Under the pieces are notes generated by a model. It saw only the letters and a list, made by a program, of their open reading frames with translations. It did no database searches and was not told the DNA's origin. From CAVRTM01 sp963724015 (GTDB lineage Bacteria > Actinomycetota > Actinomycetes > Actinomycetales > Dermatophilaceae), in assembly GCA_963724015.1 (NCBI GenBank), contig CAVRTM010000004.1, positions 868,001 through 932,000 of the forward strand: a stretch of DNA of 64,000 nucleotides. Reading direction: 5' to 3'. The first letter of the stretch is position 1. Each line of letters starts with the position of its first letter. Below, one piece after another: positions 53,854-64,000 of the stretch. The position numbers and the translations under genes are program-made.

Positions 53854-54189
53854 AACTCATCACCGCGATCATCAAGCCGCACAAGCTGGACGAGGTCAAG
53901 GAGGCCCTGGAGGCCTTCGGGATCACGGGCATGACGGTGAGCGAGGCCAGCGGCTACGGCCGGCAGCGCGGCCACAGCGAGGTCTACCGCGGCGCGGAGT
54001 ACACCGTGGACTTCGTCCCGAAGGTCCGGCTGGAGGTGCTGATCGACGACATCGACTGCGAGAACGTCATCGACATCATCCTCAAGTCCGCCCAGACCGG
54101 CCGGATCGGCGACGGCAAGATCTGGAGCGTCCCGGTCGCAGGACGTCGCCCGGGTCCGCACCGGCGAGCGGGGCGTGGACGCGCTCTGA
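53850..54189 (+). CDS. glnB: Nitrogen regulatory protein PII, one frameshift
   Basis: Trimeric PII signal protein (GlnB/GlnK) that senses 2-oxoglutarate and ATP/ADP and regulates AmtB. MKLITAIIKPHKLDEVKEAL, T-loop GRQRGHSEVYRGAEYTVDFV with the modifiable Tyr51, and the C-terminal B-loop GRIGDGKIWSVPV are seen. Near 54137 one extra G breaks the frame; the next frame gives QDVARVRTGERGVDAL and a stop at 54189, the normal PII end. In actinobacteria GlnD modifies Tyr51 by adenylylation. It lies between amtB and glnD. Confidence 0.95.
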
Positions 54190-54221
54190 GAGCCCGTCCA
54201 CGGACCTCCCAGACGAAGGCC

Positions 54222-56617
54222 ATGACCATCACCGATCTGACCGCACAGCGGCTGGACCTGGCCGGCACCCGGGCGTTCGCCGCCCCGGGTGCCGGCGGGC
54301 CCGCGCCGGGAGACCCTGACCACGTTCGGCCGGGACTGGCTGCAGGACATCTGGTCGCGAGGCCACCCGGGGCAGCCGGGTCGAGGGCGTGGCGCTCGCG
54401 GCCGTCGGCAGCTTCGCCCGCCGTGAGGCCGGGCCGCTCAGCGACTTCGACCTCGTCCTGCTGCACTACGGGCGCTCCCTCACCACCACGGAGGTCACCG
54501 AGCTCGCCGACCGGCTCTGGTACCCGATCTGGGACGCCGGCGCCCGGCTCGACCACAGCGTCCGCACCGTGACCCAGTGCCGCAGCGTCGCCTCCGGCGA
54601 CCTGGCGGCGGCGGTCGGCCTGCTCGACCTGACCTGGGTGGCCGGCGACCCGGAGGTGGTGACCGCCACCCGGGCCACGCTGGCGCACGACTGGCGCGGC
54701 AACGCCCGCAAGCGGCTGCCGCAGCTGATCGAGTCCATCGAGGAGCGGCACGCCCGCCACGGCGACCTGGCCCAGACCCTCGAGCCGGACCTGAAGGAGG
54801 CCCGCGGCGGCCTGCGCGACATGACCGTGCTGCGGGCGCTGACCGCCGCGTGGCTGGCCGACCGCCCGCACGGCGACACCGACCGCGCCTACGCCCACCT
54901 GCTCGACGTCCGGGACGCCGTGCACGTGGTCACCGGCCGTGGCCGCGACCGGCTCGGCAAGGAGGACCACGACAGCGTCGCCGCCCTGCTCGGCCAGCCC
55001 GACTCCGACACCTGCTGACCGGGGTGGTCACCTCCGGCCCGGACCATCGCCTACGCCCTGGACGGGACCGTACGCCGCGCCGCGCAGTCCCAGCGCGCCC
55101 GCACCCTGCGGGTCGGCCCGCGCCGGCCGCAGCTGACGCCCGCTGGGCTACGGCCTGTTCGAGCACGACGGCGAGATCGTGCTCGGCGGCGTCGGCCGAC
55201 CCGTCCGCCGACCCCCTGCTGGTGCTGCGGGCGGCGCTGGTCGTCGGCCCGGCAGCAACCTGCCGCTCGTCACCGGCCACCATCACCAACCTGGCCCGGT
55301 CGGCCCCGCTGCCGACGCCGTGGCCGCCGGTCGCCCTCGCCCTGTTCGGCGACCTGCTCGCCGCCGGGCCCGGGCTCATCCCGGTGTGGGAGGGCCTGGA
55401 CCTCGCCGGCGTCGTCGAGTCGCTGGATCCCCGAGTGGGCCGACGTCCGCAGCCGCCCGCAGCGCAACCCGGTCCACCGGCACACCGTGGACCGGCACCT
55501 CATCGAGACCGTCGTGCGCGCGACCGGCCTGGTCCGCGACGTCGACCGGCCCGACCTGCTGCTGCTCGGCGCCCTGCTGCACGACATCGGCAAGGTCGCC
55601 GGCGCGCACGACCACTCCGCGGTCGGCGCGCCCGATCGCCGCGCGGATCCTCAGGCGGATGGGGCTGCCGCCGCAGGAGGTGGCCGTCGTGCAGACGCTC
55701 GTGCGCGAGCACCTGACCCTCATCGACCTGGCCACCCGGCGTGACCCCACCGACCCCCAGACCCTGCGTCTCGGTGACGGCGGCGGTCGACGGCAGCCGC
55801 GAGCTGCTGGAGCTGCTGCGGGCGCTCACCGAGGCCGACGCCAGCGCCGCCGGCCCGGCCGCCTGGACCGACTGGCGGGCCCAGCTGCTGGCCCGGCTCG
55901 TCGACGGAGCCCGGGCCACGACGGCCGAGGACCACCAGCCCGGAGGCGCCGCCCCGGGAGTCCCCGGAGCTGGTGACCGGCGACATCGTCGCCAGCGTCG
56001 TCGCGGGGGAGCCGCACGTCGTGGTCCGCACCCTCTCCGGCGCCCACCGCGTCGACGTCTTCGACCGGGACCGGCTCGGGCCTGTTCGCCGACACCGCGG
56101 GACTGCTCGCCGCGTCCGGGCCTCGTGGTCCGTACGGCGATCCTGCGCACCTACGAGGGCATCGCGGCCGACGAGTGGCAGGTCGAGTCACCCGGCGGCG
56201 ACGCGCCGGACGCCGCCGCGCTCGCCCGCGGCCTGCGCCGTCTCGCCGACGGCGACCGCTCGCCGCTGCAGTCCCTGGAGCGGCGCCGGGCCCCGAGCCG
56301 TACGGCGAGCGCGCTCGCCGCGTCGGGGTCACCGGGCCAGACCCGGGCCATGGTCGTCCCGCACGCCTCGGACGACGCCACGGTGATCGAGGTGCGGGCG
56401 GTCGACCGGGTCGGGCTGCTGCACGAGATCGGCATGACGCTGCGCCCGGGCCGGGCTGAGCGTCCGCAGCGCCCACATCGCCACCTATGCGGGGCAGACG
56501 CTCGACACGTTCTACGTCACCGAGTTCGGCGGCCGGAGCCTGCCGCCGGCCCGCGTGGCGCAGGCGGTGTCCATGCTGATCGACGCGTGCGACGGAGTGC
56601 TGTCCCGGGGAAGATAA
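54222..56617 (+). CDS. glnD: PII uridylyl/adenylyltransferase GlnD, many frameshifts
   Basis: Bifunctional enzyme that modifies and demodifies PII. Fragments in all three forward frames assemble in order: N terminus MTITDLTAQRLDLAGTRAFA, nucleotidyltransferase motif VGSFARREAGPLSDFDLVLLHYG, central LKEARGGLRDMTVLRALTAAW, HD domain LLGALLHDIGKVAGAHDHSAVG, and C-terminal ACT repeats (EVRAVDRVGLLHEIGMTL, IATYAGQTLDTFYVTEFGG). At least ten frame changes are needed, mostly one extra base, with at least one (about 55008) better explained by a missing base. Stop TAA at 56617, ten bases before ffh. Full-length order of domains argues for poor sequence, not decay. Confidence 0.88.
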
Positions 56618-56620
56618 CCT
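56615..56620 (+). promoter_or_regulatory. -10 box, leaderless type, for ffh
   Basis: TAACCT overlaps the glnD stop and ends six bases before the GTG at 56627. Confidence 0.45.
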
Positions 56621-56626
56621 TGAGCC

Positions 56627-58276
56627 GTGTTCACCAGCCTCTCTGACCGCCTGACCGTCACCTTCAAGAGCCTGCGCGGCAAGGGCCGCCTCTCCGAGTC
56701 GGACGTCAACGCGACGATCCGGGACATCCGGATCGCCCTGCTCGACGCCGACGTCGCGCTGCCCGTGGTGCGGCAGTTCACCTCCGCCGTGCGCGAGCGT
56801 GCGCTCGGCGCCGAGGTCAGCGGCGCCCTGAACCCGGCCCAGCAGGTCGTCAAGATCGTCAACGACGAGCTCGTCGTCGATCCTCGGCGGCCAGACCCGC
56901 CGGATCGCGCTTCGCCAAGAACCCGCCGACGGTGATCATGCTCGCCGGCCTGCAGGGGTCGGGCAAGACGACGCTGGCCGGCAAGCTCGGCGCGCTGGCT
57001 GAAGGACCAGGGGCACACCCCCATGCTGGTCGCGGCCGACCTGCAGCGCCCCAACGCCGTCACCCAGCTGCAGGTGGTCGGCGAGCGGGCCGGCGTGCCC
57101 GTGTTCGCGCCCGAGCGCGGCAACGTCTGCGGCTACGACGCGGTCCTGGAGTCCGGTGAGGGCACCCGTTCCTTCGGCGACCCCGTCGTCGTCTCGCGCC
57201 AGGGCATCGAGCAGGCCCGCGCGCGCCAGCACGACGTGGTCATCGTCGACACCGCCGGCCGGCTCGCGATCGACGAGAACCTCATGCAGCAGGCCGCCGA
57301 CATCCGCGAGGCGATCCAGCCCGACGAGGTCCTGTTCGTCATCGACGCGATGATCGGCCAGGCCGCGGTCGAGACGGCCCAGGCGTTCCAGGCCGGCGTC
57401 GACTTCACCGGTGTGGTCATGACCAAGCTCGACGGTGACGCCCGCGGTGGCGCGGCGCTGTCGGTGGCCACGATCACCGGCCGGCCCATCATGTTCGCCT
57501 CGACCGGTGAGAAGGTCGAGGAGTTCGAGGTCTTCCACCCCGACCGGATGGCCTCGCGCATCCTGGACATGGGCGACGTCCTCACCCTGATCGAGCAGGC
57601 GGAGCGGGCCTTCGACCAGGGCCAGGCCCAGGAGATGACGCGCAAGTTCCTCGAGGACGAGGACTTCACGTTCGATGACTTCCTGCAGCAGATGGCCGCC
57701 ATCAAGAAGATGGGCTCGCTCAAGGCGATGCTGGGGATGATGCCCGGCATGGGCCAGATGCGCGAGCAGCTCGACGCCCTCGACGAGGGCCAGTTCGACC
57801 GGGTCGAGGCGATGGTCCGCTCGATGACGCCGTTCGAGCGCACCCACCCCAAGCAGATCAACGGCTCGCGCCGAGCCCGCATCGCCCGCGGGTCCGGGGT
57901 CACGGTGTCCGAGGTCAACCAGCTGCTCGAGCGGTTCACCGACGCCCAGAAGATGATGCGCTCGATGCGACGCGGCGGCGGGCCGGGCATCCCCGGCATG
58001 CCGGCCATCCCCGGCATGGGCGGCGGCGCGCGCAAGGGCAAGCAGCAGCAGCGCAAGAAGGGCAAGAGCGGCAACCCCGCCAAGCGCGCGGCCGAGGAGA
58101 AGGCCGCCCTGGAGCGGGCGGCCGGAGCCCGCACCGCGGCCGCCAACGCCGCGTTCTCCGTGCCCGGCTCGGCGCTCGGCGCCGGCGGCCCGGAGGGGGG
58201 CCCGGACGACGGCGACGCGCTGGACCCGGCCAACCTCGAGCTGCCCAAGGGCTTCGAGAAGTTCCTCGGCCGCTGA
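56627..58276 (+). CDS. ffh: Signal recognition particle protein Ffh, three frameshifts
   Basis: SRP54 GTPase that binds signal sequences and 4.5S RNA. N domain (LSDRLTVTFKSLRGKGRLSE), G domain with AGLQGSGKTTLAGKLGAL, DTAGRLAIDENLM and TKLDGDARGGAAL, then the Met-rich M domain (MGSLKAMLGMMPGMGQMREQ and NGSRRARIARGSGVTVSEVNQLL). Between 56875 and 57005 three single extra bases are inferred (GTC-g-ATC, ATC-g-CGC, CTG-g-CTG). The C terminus carries a Gly/Met/Lys-rich extension typical of actinobacterial Ffh. With ftsY, both SRP GTPases are in the window. Confidence 0.95.
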
Positions 58277-58289
58277 GCGGGGCCGGCGG

Positions 58290-58306
58290 GGCCGGTAGAT
58301 CCGGCC
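58290..58306 (+). terminator. Short hairpin after ffh
   Basis: GGCCGG-TAGAT-CCGGCC, 13 bases after the ffh stop, with further complementary G/C on both sides. Possible terminator, no T-tract. Confidence 0.4.
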
Positions 58307-58367
58307 GGCCGCCGTCATGCCTGCCGGGTCCGGGCGTGGACGGCGGGCCGGCAGGGCGACGGCTCGA

Positions 58368-58373
58368 TAGGGT
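58368..58373 (+). promoter_or_regulatory. -10 box, leaderless type, for the amidohydrolase
   Basis: TAGGGT ends six bases before the ATG at 58380. Confidence 0.45.
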
Positions 58374-58379
58374 CGGGCG

Positions 58380-59468
58380 ATGAGCACGCCGATGCTGCAC
58401 GTCCGCGGACAGGTCCTGCTCGGCCCGGACGAGGTCCGGGACGAGCTGTGGGTCGTCGGGGGCCGGGTCACCTACGACCCGCCGACCGGTGGCGCCGACG
58501 TCGAGACGGTGACGGGCTGGGTGCTGCCCGGCCTGGTCGACGCCCACTGCCACGTCGGCCTCGACGCGCACGGGGCCGTGGACCGGGCCACGACCGAGCA
58601 GCAGGCCCTGCGCGACCGCGAGGCCGGGACCCTGCTCATCCGGGACGCCGGCTCGCCGGCCGACACGCGCTGGGTGGACGACCGCGAGGACCTGCCCCGC
58701 ATCGTCCGGGCCGGTCGGCACCTCGCCCGCACCCGCCGCTACATCCGCAACTTCGCGCACGAGATCGAGCCCGAGGACCTCTCGGCCTACGTGCGCCAGG
58801 AGGCCCGCCGCGGTGACGGGTGGGTCAAGCTGGTCGGTGACTGGATCGACCGGGACACCGGCGACCTGGCCCCCTGCTGGCCGCGCGAGGCGCTGGTGGC
58901 GGCGGTCGCCGCCGCGCACGCCGAGGGGGCCCGGGTCACCGCCCACTGCTTCGGGGAGGAGTCGCTGCGTGACTTCGCCGCCGCCGGCACCGACTGCATC
59001 GAGCACGCCACGGGACTGCGGGCCGACACCATCGACGCCTTCTCGGCGCAGGGCGTCGCCATCGTCCCGACGCTGGTCAACATCGACACCTTCCCGGCCA
59101 TCGCCGGGGCCGCGGAGGACAAGTTCCCGGCGTACGCCGCGCACATGCGCGACCTGCACGCCCGCCGCTACGAGACGGTGGCGGCCGCCCACGACGCCGG
59201 CGTGCCGATCTACCTCGGGACCGACGCCGGCGGCTCGCTGCCGCACGGGCTGGTCGCGGCGGAGGCCGCCGAGCTGGTCAAGGCCGGTCTGTCGGTCGCC
59301 GAGGTCCTGGACGCGGCGACCTGGGGAGCCCGCCGCTGGCTGCGCCGGCCCGGGCTGGTCGAGGGCGAGAGCGCCGACCTGGTGGTCTACGAGGACGACC
59401 CACGCAAGGACATCGTCGTGCTGGCCGCGCCCGCGCACGTGGTGCTGCGAGGGCGCGTTGCCGCCTGA
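58380..59468 (+). CDS. Amidohydrolase family protein
   Basis: Metal-dependent hydrolase of 362 residues. The metal-binding H-x-H is LPGLVDAHCHVGLDAHG; further ligands are in GWVKLVGDWID (candidate Lys), VTAHCFGEESL, CIEHATGL and YLGTDAGGSLPHG (Asp). The C-terminal beta-sandwich strand ADLVVYEDDPRKDI completes the composite domain. Prolidase/imidazolonepropionase-like enzymes are nearest by pattern; substrate unknown. It overlaps the next gene by 11 bases. Confidence 0.9.
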   Translation: MSTPMLHVRGQVLLGPDEVRDELWVVGGRVTYDPPTGGADVETVTGWVLPGLVDAHCHVGLDAHGAVDRATTEQQALRDREAGTLLIRDAGSPADTRWVDDREDLPRIVRAGRHLARTRRYIRNFAHEIEPEDLSAYVRQEARRGDGWVKLVGDWIDRDTGDLAPCWPREALVAAVAAAHAEGARVTAHCFGEESLRDFAAAGTDCIEHATGLRADTIDAFSAQGVAIVPTLVNIDTFPAIAGAAEDKFPAYAAHMRDLHARRYETVAAAHDAGVPIYLGTDAGGSLPHGLVAAEAAELVKAGLSVAEVLDAATWGARRWLRRPGLVEGESADLVVYEDDPRKDIVVLAAPAHVVLRGRVAA

Positions 59469-60492
59469 GCCCGGCCCGCTGCGCTCGGAGGGTCCGCGGG
59501 TCTGGGTCCGGACGGTCGAGGCCGCCGACCTCGCGTCGTACCCGCTGGCGGTCGAGCTGTCCCGGGCCCGGCTCTCCCGGTGGAACCCGGTCGACCCCGA
59601 GGACCTGGGGCGCCACCTCGCCGCGCAGAGCCGCGACCACCGCACCTTCCTCATCCATGCCAGGACACCCGAGGGGGAGCACGACCTGGTCGGCAAGGTC
59701 AACGTCACCAACGTCGCGCGGGGACGGTCCCTGTCCGCCGCGATGGGCTACGACGCCTACGACCCGTACGCCGGCCGCGGCCTGTTCGCCGAGGGCCTGC
59801 GGGTGGTCGTGGGGCTGGTGCTGGCCGCGGAGCCGGGCGGCATGGGGCTGCACCGCCTCGAGGCCAACGTGCAGCCGGGCAACACCGTCTCGGCCGGGCT
59901 GTTGCGGTCGCTGGGCTTCCAGCGCGAGGGCAGCTTCCCGCGGATGCTCTGGCTGCCCGACGCGAGCGGCCGGGAGCGCTGGCGTGACCACGACTCCTAC
60001 GTGATGACGGCCGAGGACTGGCCGGCCGTGCCCTACGCGCCGCCGCGTCGGCGGCGGACGGTGGTGCTGGTGAACGGCCTTCCGTCGGCGGCGCGGACCG
60101 ACCTGGCGCGAGCCCTCGCCGTCGAGCTGTCGCTGCCGGTGCTGTCCCAGGACCTCGTCGGCCACGGCCCGGCCGACGAGGCGCTGTGGGCGATGCTGGA
60201 GGCGTCGCCGGCCGGTGGTGTCGTTGAGGGCTGGCTCGAGCCGCAGACGGCGCCGGTCGTGGCGGCGGGGCTCGCCCGTGCCGGCTACACGGTGGGCGAC
60301 GTCCCGGAGGTGTGGTGTGAGGGTCCGGTCGCGCGGCCGGGCGTCGACGCAGCGGGGCCGCTGTGCGCGGGTCCGTGCATCCGCGTGGACACGACGGCTC
60401 CGGTGGCAGCCTCGGCCGTGACCCGCGTGGCCCTCTGGGCGCGAGCGCCGCACCCCGGTGGGATGGCGGGGCATCGGTCCGTCCCGGGCTGA
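59458..60492 (+). CDS. GNAT acetyltransferase with C-terminal degenerate P-loop kinase-like domain
   Basis: A 344-residue two-domain protein. Residues about 1-190 form a RimJ/RimL-type GNAT domain (VWVRTVEAADLASYPLAVEL; acetyl-CoA loop YDPYAGRGLFAEGLRVVVGL; NVQPGNTVSAGLLRSLGFQREG). After PPRRRRTVVLVNGLPSAARTDLARALAVEL (about 200-225) the sequence looks like the start of a P-loop kinase, but the Walker A is GLPSAART instead of GxxGxGK[ST], so nucleotide binding is doubtful. The start must be TTG at 59458, inside the amidohydrolase gene. The 3' end becomes Ala/Gly/Val-rich and less convincing. Confidence 0.75.
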   Translation: MPPEPGPLRSEGPRVWVRTVEAADLASYPLAVELSRARLSRWNPVDPEDLGRHLAAQSRDHRTFLIHARTPEGEHDLVGKVNVTNVARGRSLSAAMGYDAYDPYAGRGLFAEGLRVVVGLVLAAEPGGMGLHRLEANVQPGNTVSAGLLRSLGFQREGSFPRMLWLPDASGRERWRDHDSYVMTAEDWPAVPYAPPRRRRTVVLVNGLPSAARTDLARALAVELSLPVLSQDLVGHGPADEALWAMLEASPAGGVVEGWLEPQTAPVVAAGLARAGYTVGDVPEVWCEGPVARPGVDAAGPLCAGPCIRVDTTAPVAASAVTRVALWARAPHPGGMAGHRSVPG

Positions 60493-60715
60493 CCGCTGGT
60501 CGAGGCGGTGCGGCCGCGGTGGACCACGATGCAAGACATAACACCACGTTCTTTGACCTATAACGACATCTTCTGCAGACTTCGGGTAGTCCGTGCGAGG
60601 CACGACGCCACCGCAGTTTTCGCGACTGCCGGACGTGTGGCTGAAAACCTAGTTAACCTGTAGGAGAAGGCGCTTCTGGTGCCGGCCCGTTCCACCCGCT
60701 GCAGAGGAGTCGCGC
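60493..60715 (+). promoter_or_regulatory. AT-richer intergenic region before ssuA
   Basis: 223 bases of clearly lower GC than the surroundings. Candidate elements are TTGACC (60553-60558), TAACCT (about 60653) and repeated AACGT/GTTAA-like words. It is the likely control region of the importer; no clear operator palindrome stands out. Confidence 0.4.
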
Positions 60716-61748
60716 ATGTCTCGTCCACTGATCCGTCTCACCGGAGCCCTGACCGCGGTGGTCGCCGCCCTCGGGCTGGCCGCCTGCGGCGGCAGCTCGA
60801 GTGCTGCCGGGGGCGCGCCCGAGTCGGTCCGGCTCGGCTACTTCCCGAACGTCACGCACGCCACGGCGATCGTCGCCGACAAGGAGGGCCTCTTCTCCAA
60901 GCACCTCGGTGCGACCAAGCTCAAGGTCTCGACGTTCAACGCCGGCCCGGCTGCGATGGAGGCCCTGAAGTCCGGCGCCATCGACGCGACGTACGTCGGG
61001 CCCGGACCGGCCACCAACGCCTACATCAACTCCGGCGGCCAGGCCGTGACCGTCGTCGCGGGCGCCGCCACCGGCGGCACGTCGTTCGTCGTGGACCCCT
61101 CGATCAGGACCGCCGCCGACCTCAAGGGCAAGAAGGTCAGCACCCCGCAGCTGGGCAACACCCAGGACATCGCGCTGCGCTACTGGCTCAAGCAGCAGGG
61201 GCTGAGCTCGGACCTGCAGGGCGGGGGCGACGTCAGCATCCTGCCGCAGGACAACGCCCAGATCCTCGACGCGTTCAGCCAGAAGCTGATCGCGGGGGCA
61301 TGGGTGCCGGAGCCCTATGCGACCCGCATGGTGCAGGCGGGCGGCAAGGTGCTCGTCGACGAGCGCACCCTGTGGCCGGGCCGGAGGTTCGCGATCACCG
61401 TCCTCGCCGTGCGCACCGACTTCCTCAAGGAGCACCCGAACACGGTCAAGGCGTTGCTGGCCGGGGACCTCGACGCGGCGGACTTCATCGCCAAGGACCC
61501 GGCGAGGTCACAGAAGGACGTCGGGGACGTCATCGCCACGGTGTCCGGCAAGCCGCTGAAGGCGGACGTCATCGCTGCCGCGTGGAAGCAGCTGTCCTTC
61601 ACCGTCGACCCGGTGCCCGCCTCGATCCTCGAGGGCGGCAAGCACGCCTACGCGGTGGGCATCCTGAAGCAGGAGCCCCAGCTCGACAAGCTCGTCGACC
61701 TCACCCTGCTGAACTCCCTGCTCAAGGAGCGCGGCAAGCCGCAGGTGA
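60716..61748 (+). CDS. ssuA: Aliphatic sulfonate/taurine-type ABC transporter substrate-binding lipoprotein
   Basis: Periplasmic-type binding protein of the SsuA/TauA/NrtA family, about 340 residues. Signal peptide with lipobox ALGLAACGGSS (Cys at about 24). LGYFPNVTHATAIVADKEGLF, AGPAAMEALKSGAIDATYVGPGPATNAY, GKKVSTPQLGNTQDIALRYWL and WVPEPYATRMV are family blocks. No stop occurs in its frame: it runs on into ssuB. A TGA at 61746-61748 in the next frame, which is also part of an AGGTGA ribosome site for ssuB, is the likely true end. GAGGAG precedes the ATG. Confidence 0.88.
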
Positions 61749-61753
61749 CGCTC

Positions 61754-62539
<786 letters not shown>

Positions 62540-62550
<11 letters not shown>

Positions 62551-63397
62551 CACGCTGCAGGAGTCCGAGATCAGGGGGCTGGACGCCCTCGAGACCGGCC
62601 AGGAGGCCCCGGGTCGCTCCCACGCGGTGTGGGCCTGGCTGTGGCCCAAGGTCGCGGCGGTCGCCATCGCCCTGGCCGGGTGGCAGGCCGTCGTGCTGTC
62701 GGGGTGGAAGCCGTCGTACGTGCTGCCCGGGCCCGGGCCGGTGTTCGCGGAGCTGGCGGCGCAGGTCGGCAAGGGCCAGCTCTGGCAGGCCGTCGCCATC
62801 ACCTTGACCCGCGGGGTGGTCGGCTTCCTCATCGCCACCGTCGTCGGTCTGGTCCTCGGCGTCGCCGTCTCGCGCTCGAAGATCCTGCGGGCTGCGATCG
62901 GGTCGATGATCACCGGGCTGCAGACCATGCCCTCCATCGCGTGGTTCCCCCTCGCGATCCTGCTGTTCCAGCTGTCGGAGCAGGCGATCCTGTTCGTCAT
63001 CCTCATCGGTGCGGTGCCCTCCATCGCCAACGGCGTCATCGGCGGCGTGGACTACGTGCCGCCGCTGCTGGTCCGGGCCGGGCGCAACCTGGGGGCCAGC
63101 GGGCTCTCGCTCTACCGGCACGTCGTCATCCCGGCGGCGCTGCCCAGCATCGTGTCCGGCCTCAAGCAGGGCTGGGCGTTCGCGTGGCGCTCGCTGCTGG
63201 CGGGGGAGCTGATCGTGCAGATCGCCAACCGGCCGAGCCTGGGCCAGTTCCTGAACCAGAGCCGCGAGTTCGGCGACACGACGTACATGATCGCGCTGAT
63301 GCTGGTCATCCTCGTGATCGGCATCGTCGTCGACGCGGTGTTCTCCTCGGTCGACAGCGGCATCCGCCGGCGGCGGGGCGTCGTCCCGACCGGCTGA
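62540..63397 (+). CDS. ssuC: ABC transporter permease
   Basis: Membrane subunit of 285 residues with about six transmembrane helices. The EAA-type loop that contacts the ATPase is LVRAGRNLGASGLSLYRHVVIPAALPSIVSGLKQG. It resembles SsuC/TauC permeases for organosulfonates. With SsuA and SsuB it forms a complete importer; no monooxygenase (SsuD, TauD) follows in the window. Confidence 0.93.
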
Positions 63398-63475
63398 GAG
63401 CCTGGCCAGAAGGTGCGTCGGGCCGACCGGCGCGTGTGCACCGCCCGGGCCGGGCGATGGGCCACACTTCGACCC

Positions 63476-63940
63476 GTGGACATCTCGGCGAAGACGGACT
63501 ACGCCATACGGGCCCTGCTCTACCTGGCCGAGTCAGCCGGTCACGACGGGGCGCCGGTGTCCGTGGACACGCTCGCCATGCGCCAGACACTGCCGCGCAA
63601 GTTCCTGGAGGCGATCCTCGGCGACCTGCGCCGGGCCGGCATCGTGGTGAGCCACCGCGGCTCCAGCGGCGGCTACGTCCTGGCCCGGCCGGCGGCACAG
63701 ATCACGCTGGGGGAGGTGTTCCGCGTCGTCGACGGACCGCTGGCCGAGGTGCGTGGCCTGCGGCCGCACGAGACGTCGTACGAGGGGGTGGCCCAGCACC
63801 TGCCCGTCGTCTGGGTGGCCGTGCGGGCGAGCCTGCGCCGGGTGCTGGACGGCACGACGCTGGAGGCCGTCCGCACCGGCACGCTGCCGGAGGCCGTCAC
63901 GGCGCTCGCGGCCGACCCCGAGGCGTGGCAGAACCGCTGA
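63476..63940 (+). CDS. Rrf2-family transcriptional regulator
   Basis: DNA-binding protein of 154 residues. Winged helix-turn-helix MDISAKTDYAIRALLYLAES; ETLAMRQTLPRKFLEAIL-like second part (DTLAMRQTLPRKFLEAILGDL); wing SHRGSSGGYVLARPAAQITLGEVF. The three Cys of iron-sulfur members (IscR, NsrR) are absent, so it is more like CymR-type regulators of sulfur metabolism. It follows the sulfonate importer by 79 bases and may control it. GTG start with CACACT seven bases upstream. Confidence 0.88.
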   Translation: MDISAKTDYAIRALLYLAESAGHDGAPVSVDTLAMRQTLPRKFLEAILGDLRRAGIVVSHRGSSGGYVLARPAAQITLGEVFRVVDGPLAEVRGLRPHETSYEGVAQHLPVVWVAVRASLRRVLDGTTLEAVRTGTLPEAVTALAADPEAWQNR

Positions 63941-64000
63941 GACCTCTCCGCCGGTCGGCGGCCGGGTGCGCGGTCCGAGGGACGGGGGCGGTCGACCCCG

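Noticed and set aside
52447..56617. amtB-glnB-glnD as decayed pseudogenes
   Set aside because: All domains are present in the right order with intact motifs and only single-base shifts; neighbouring essential genes show the same kind of error.
58813..59457. N-terminal extension of the GNAT gene into the amidohydrolase
   Set aside because: The translated stretch is Arg/Ser/Thr/Pro shadow sequence of the amidohydrolase, not protein-like; the TTG at 59458 starts the recognisable domain.

Overview
The window is a 64 kb piece of chromosome from a high-GC actinobacterium, most likely of the Nocardioides/Propionibacteriales type (inference). The signs are very high GC with G/C at third codon positions, many GTG starts, -10 boxes of the form TANNNT placed 6-9 bases before start codons, an HU protein with a long Lys/Ala tail, an NdgR-type IclR regulator divergent from leuCD, and actinobacterial gene orders such as coaD-yceD-rpmF-rnc-mutM, smc-ftsY and amtB-glnB-glnD-ffh. 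Almost everything is core metabolism and information processing. I see no insertion sequence, prophage, CRISPR array or transferred island.

Layout. 1-9.5 kb: branched-chain amino acid genes (end of ilvD, then ilvB-ilvN-ilvC, leuB, ilvE) with serA. 10-17.2 kb: an alcohol dehydrogenase and a polyamine/gamma-glutamyl catabolic cluster (permease, glutamine-synthetase-like ligase, aldehyde dehydrogenase, SDR, gamma-glutamyl hydrolase). 17.2-27.2 kb: cimA, an FAH-family hydrolase, gltX, tRNA-Gln, tRNA-Glu, ndgR and leuC-leuD. 27.5-35.5 kb: hup, cofC, plsC-gpsA, a Cys/Met-type PLP enzyme, ddl, thiL. 35.6-45.7 kb: rpmB, DAK2/fakA-like, recG, rsmD, coaD, yceD, rpmF, rnc, mutM, acyP. 45.8-58.3 kb: smc, ftsY, amtB-glnB-glnD, ffh. 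58.4-63.9 kb: an amidohydrolase, a two-domain acetyltransferase, an SsuABC/TauABC-type importer and an Rrf2 regulator.

How it fits together. Nearly the whole Ile/Val/Leu pathway lies in the first 27 kb (leuA is not here). Its regulation can be read from the DNA: short leader peptides rich in Ile/Leu/Val codons followed by intrinsic terminators precede ilvB and cimA, and a perfect inverted repeat sits between the -35 and -10 of the leuC promoter opposite ndgR. gltX lies beside tRNA-Gln and tRNA-Glu, both expected substrates of a non-discriminating GluRS. The amtB-glnB-glnD group carries GlnR-like half-sites upstream.

Caution on sequence quality. About a dozen plus-strand genes, including the essential smc, ftsY and ffh, are broken by frameshifts, nearly all repaired by skipping a single extra base. 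They cluster at about 11.7-12.9 kb and 47-57 kb. The best explanation is residual sequencing or assembly insertions, not gene decay. Coordinates given for those genes span the whole reconstructed gene.
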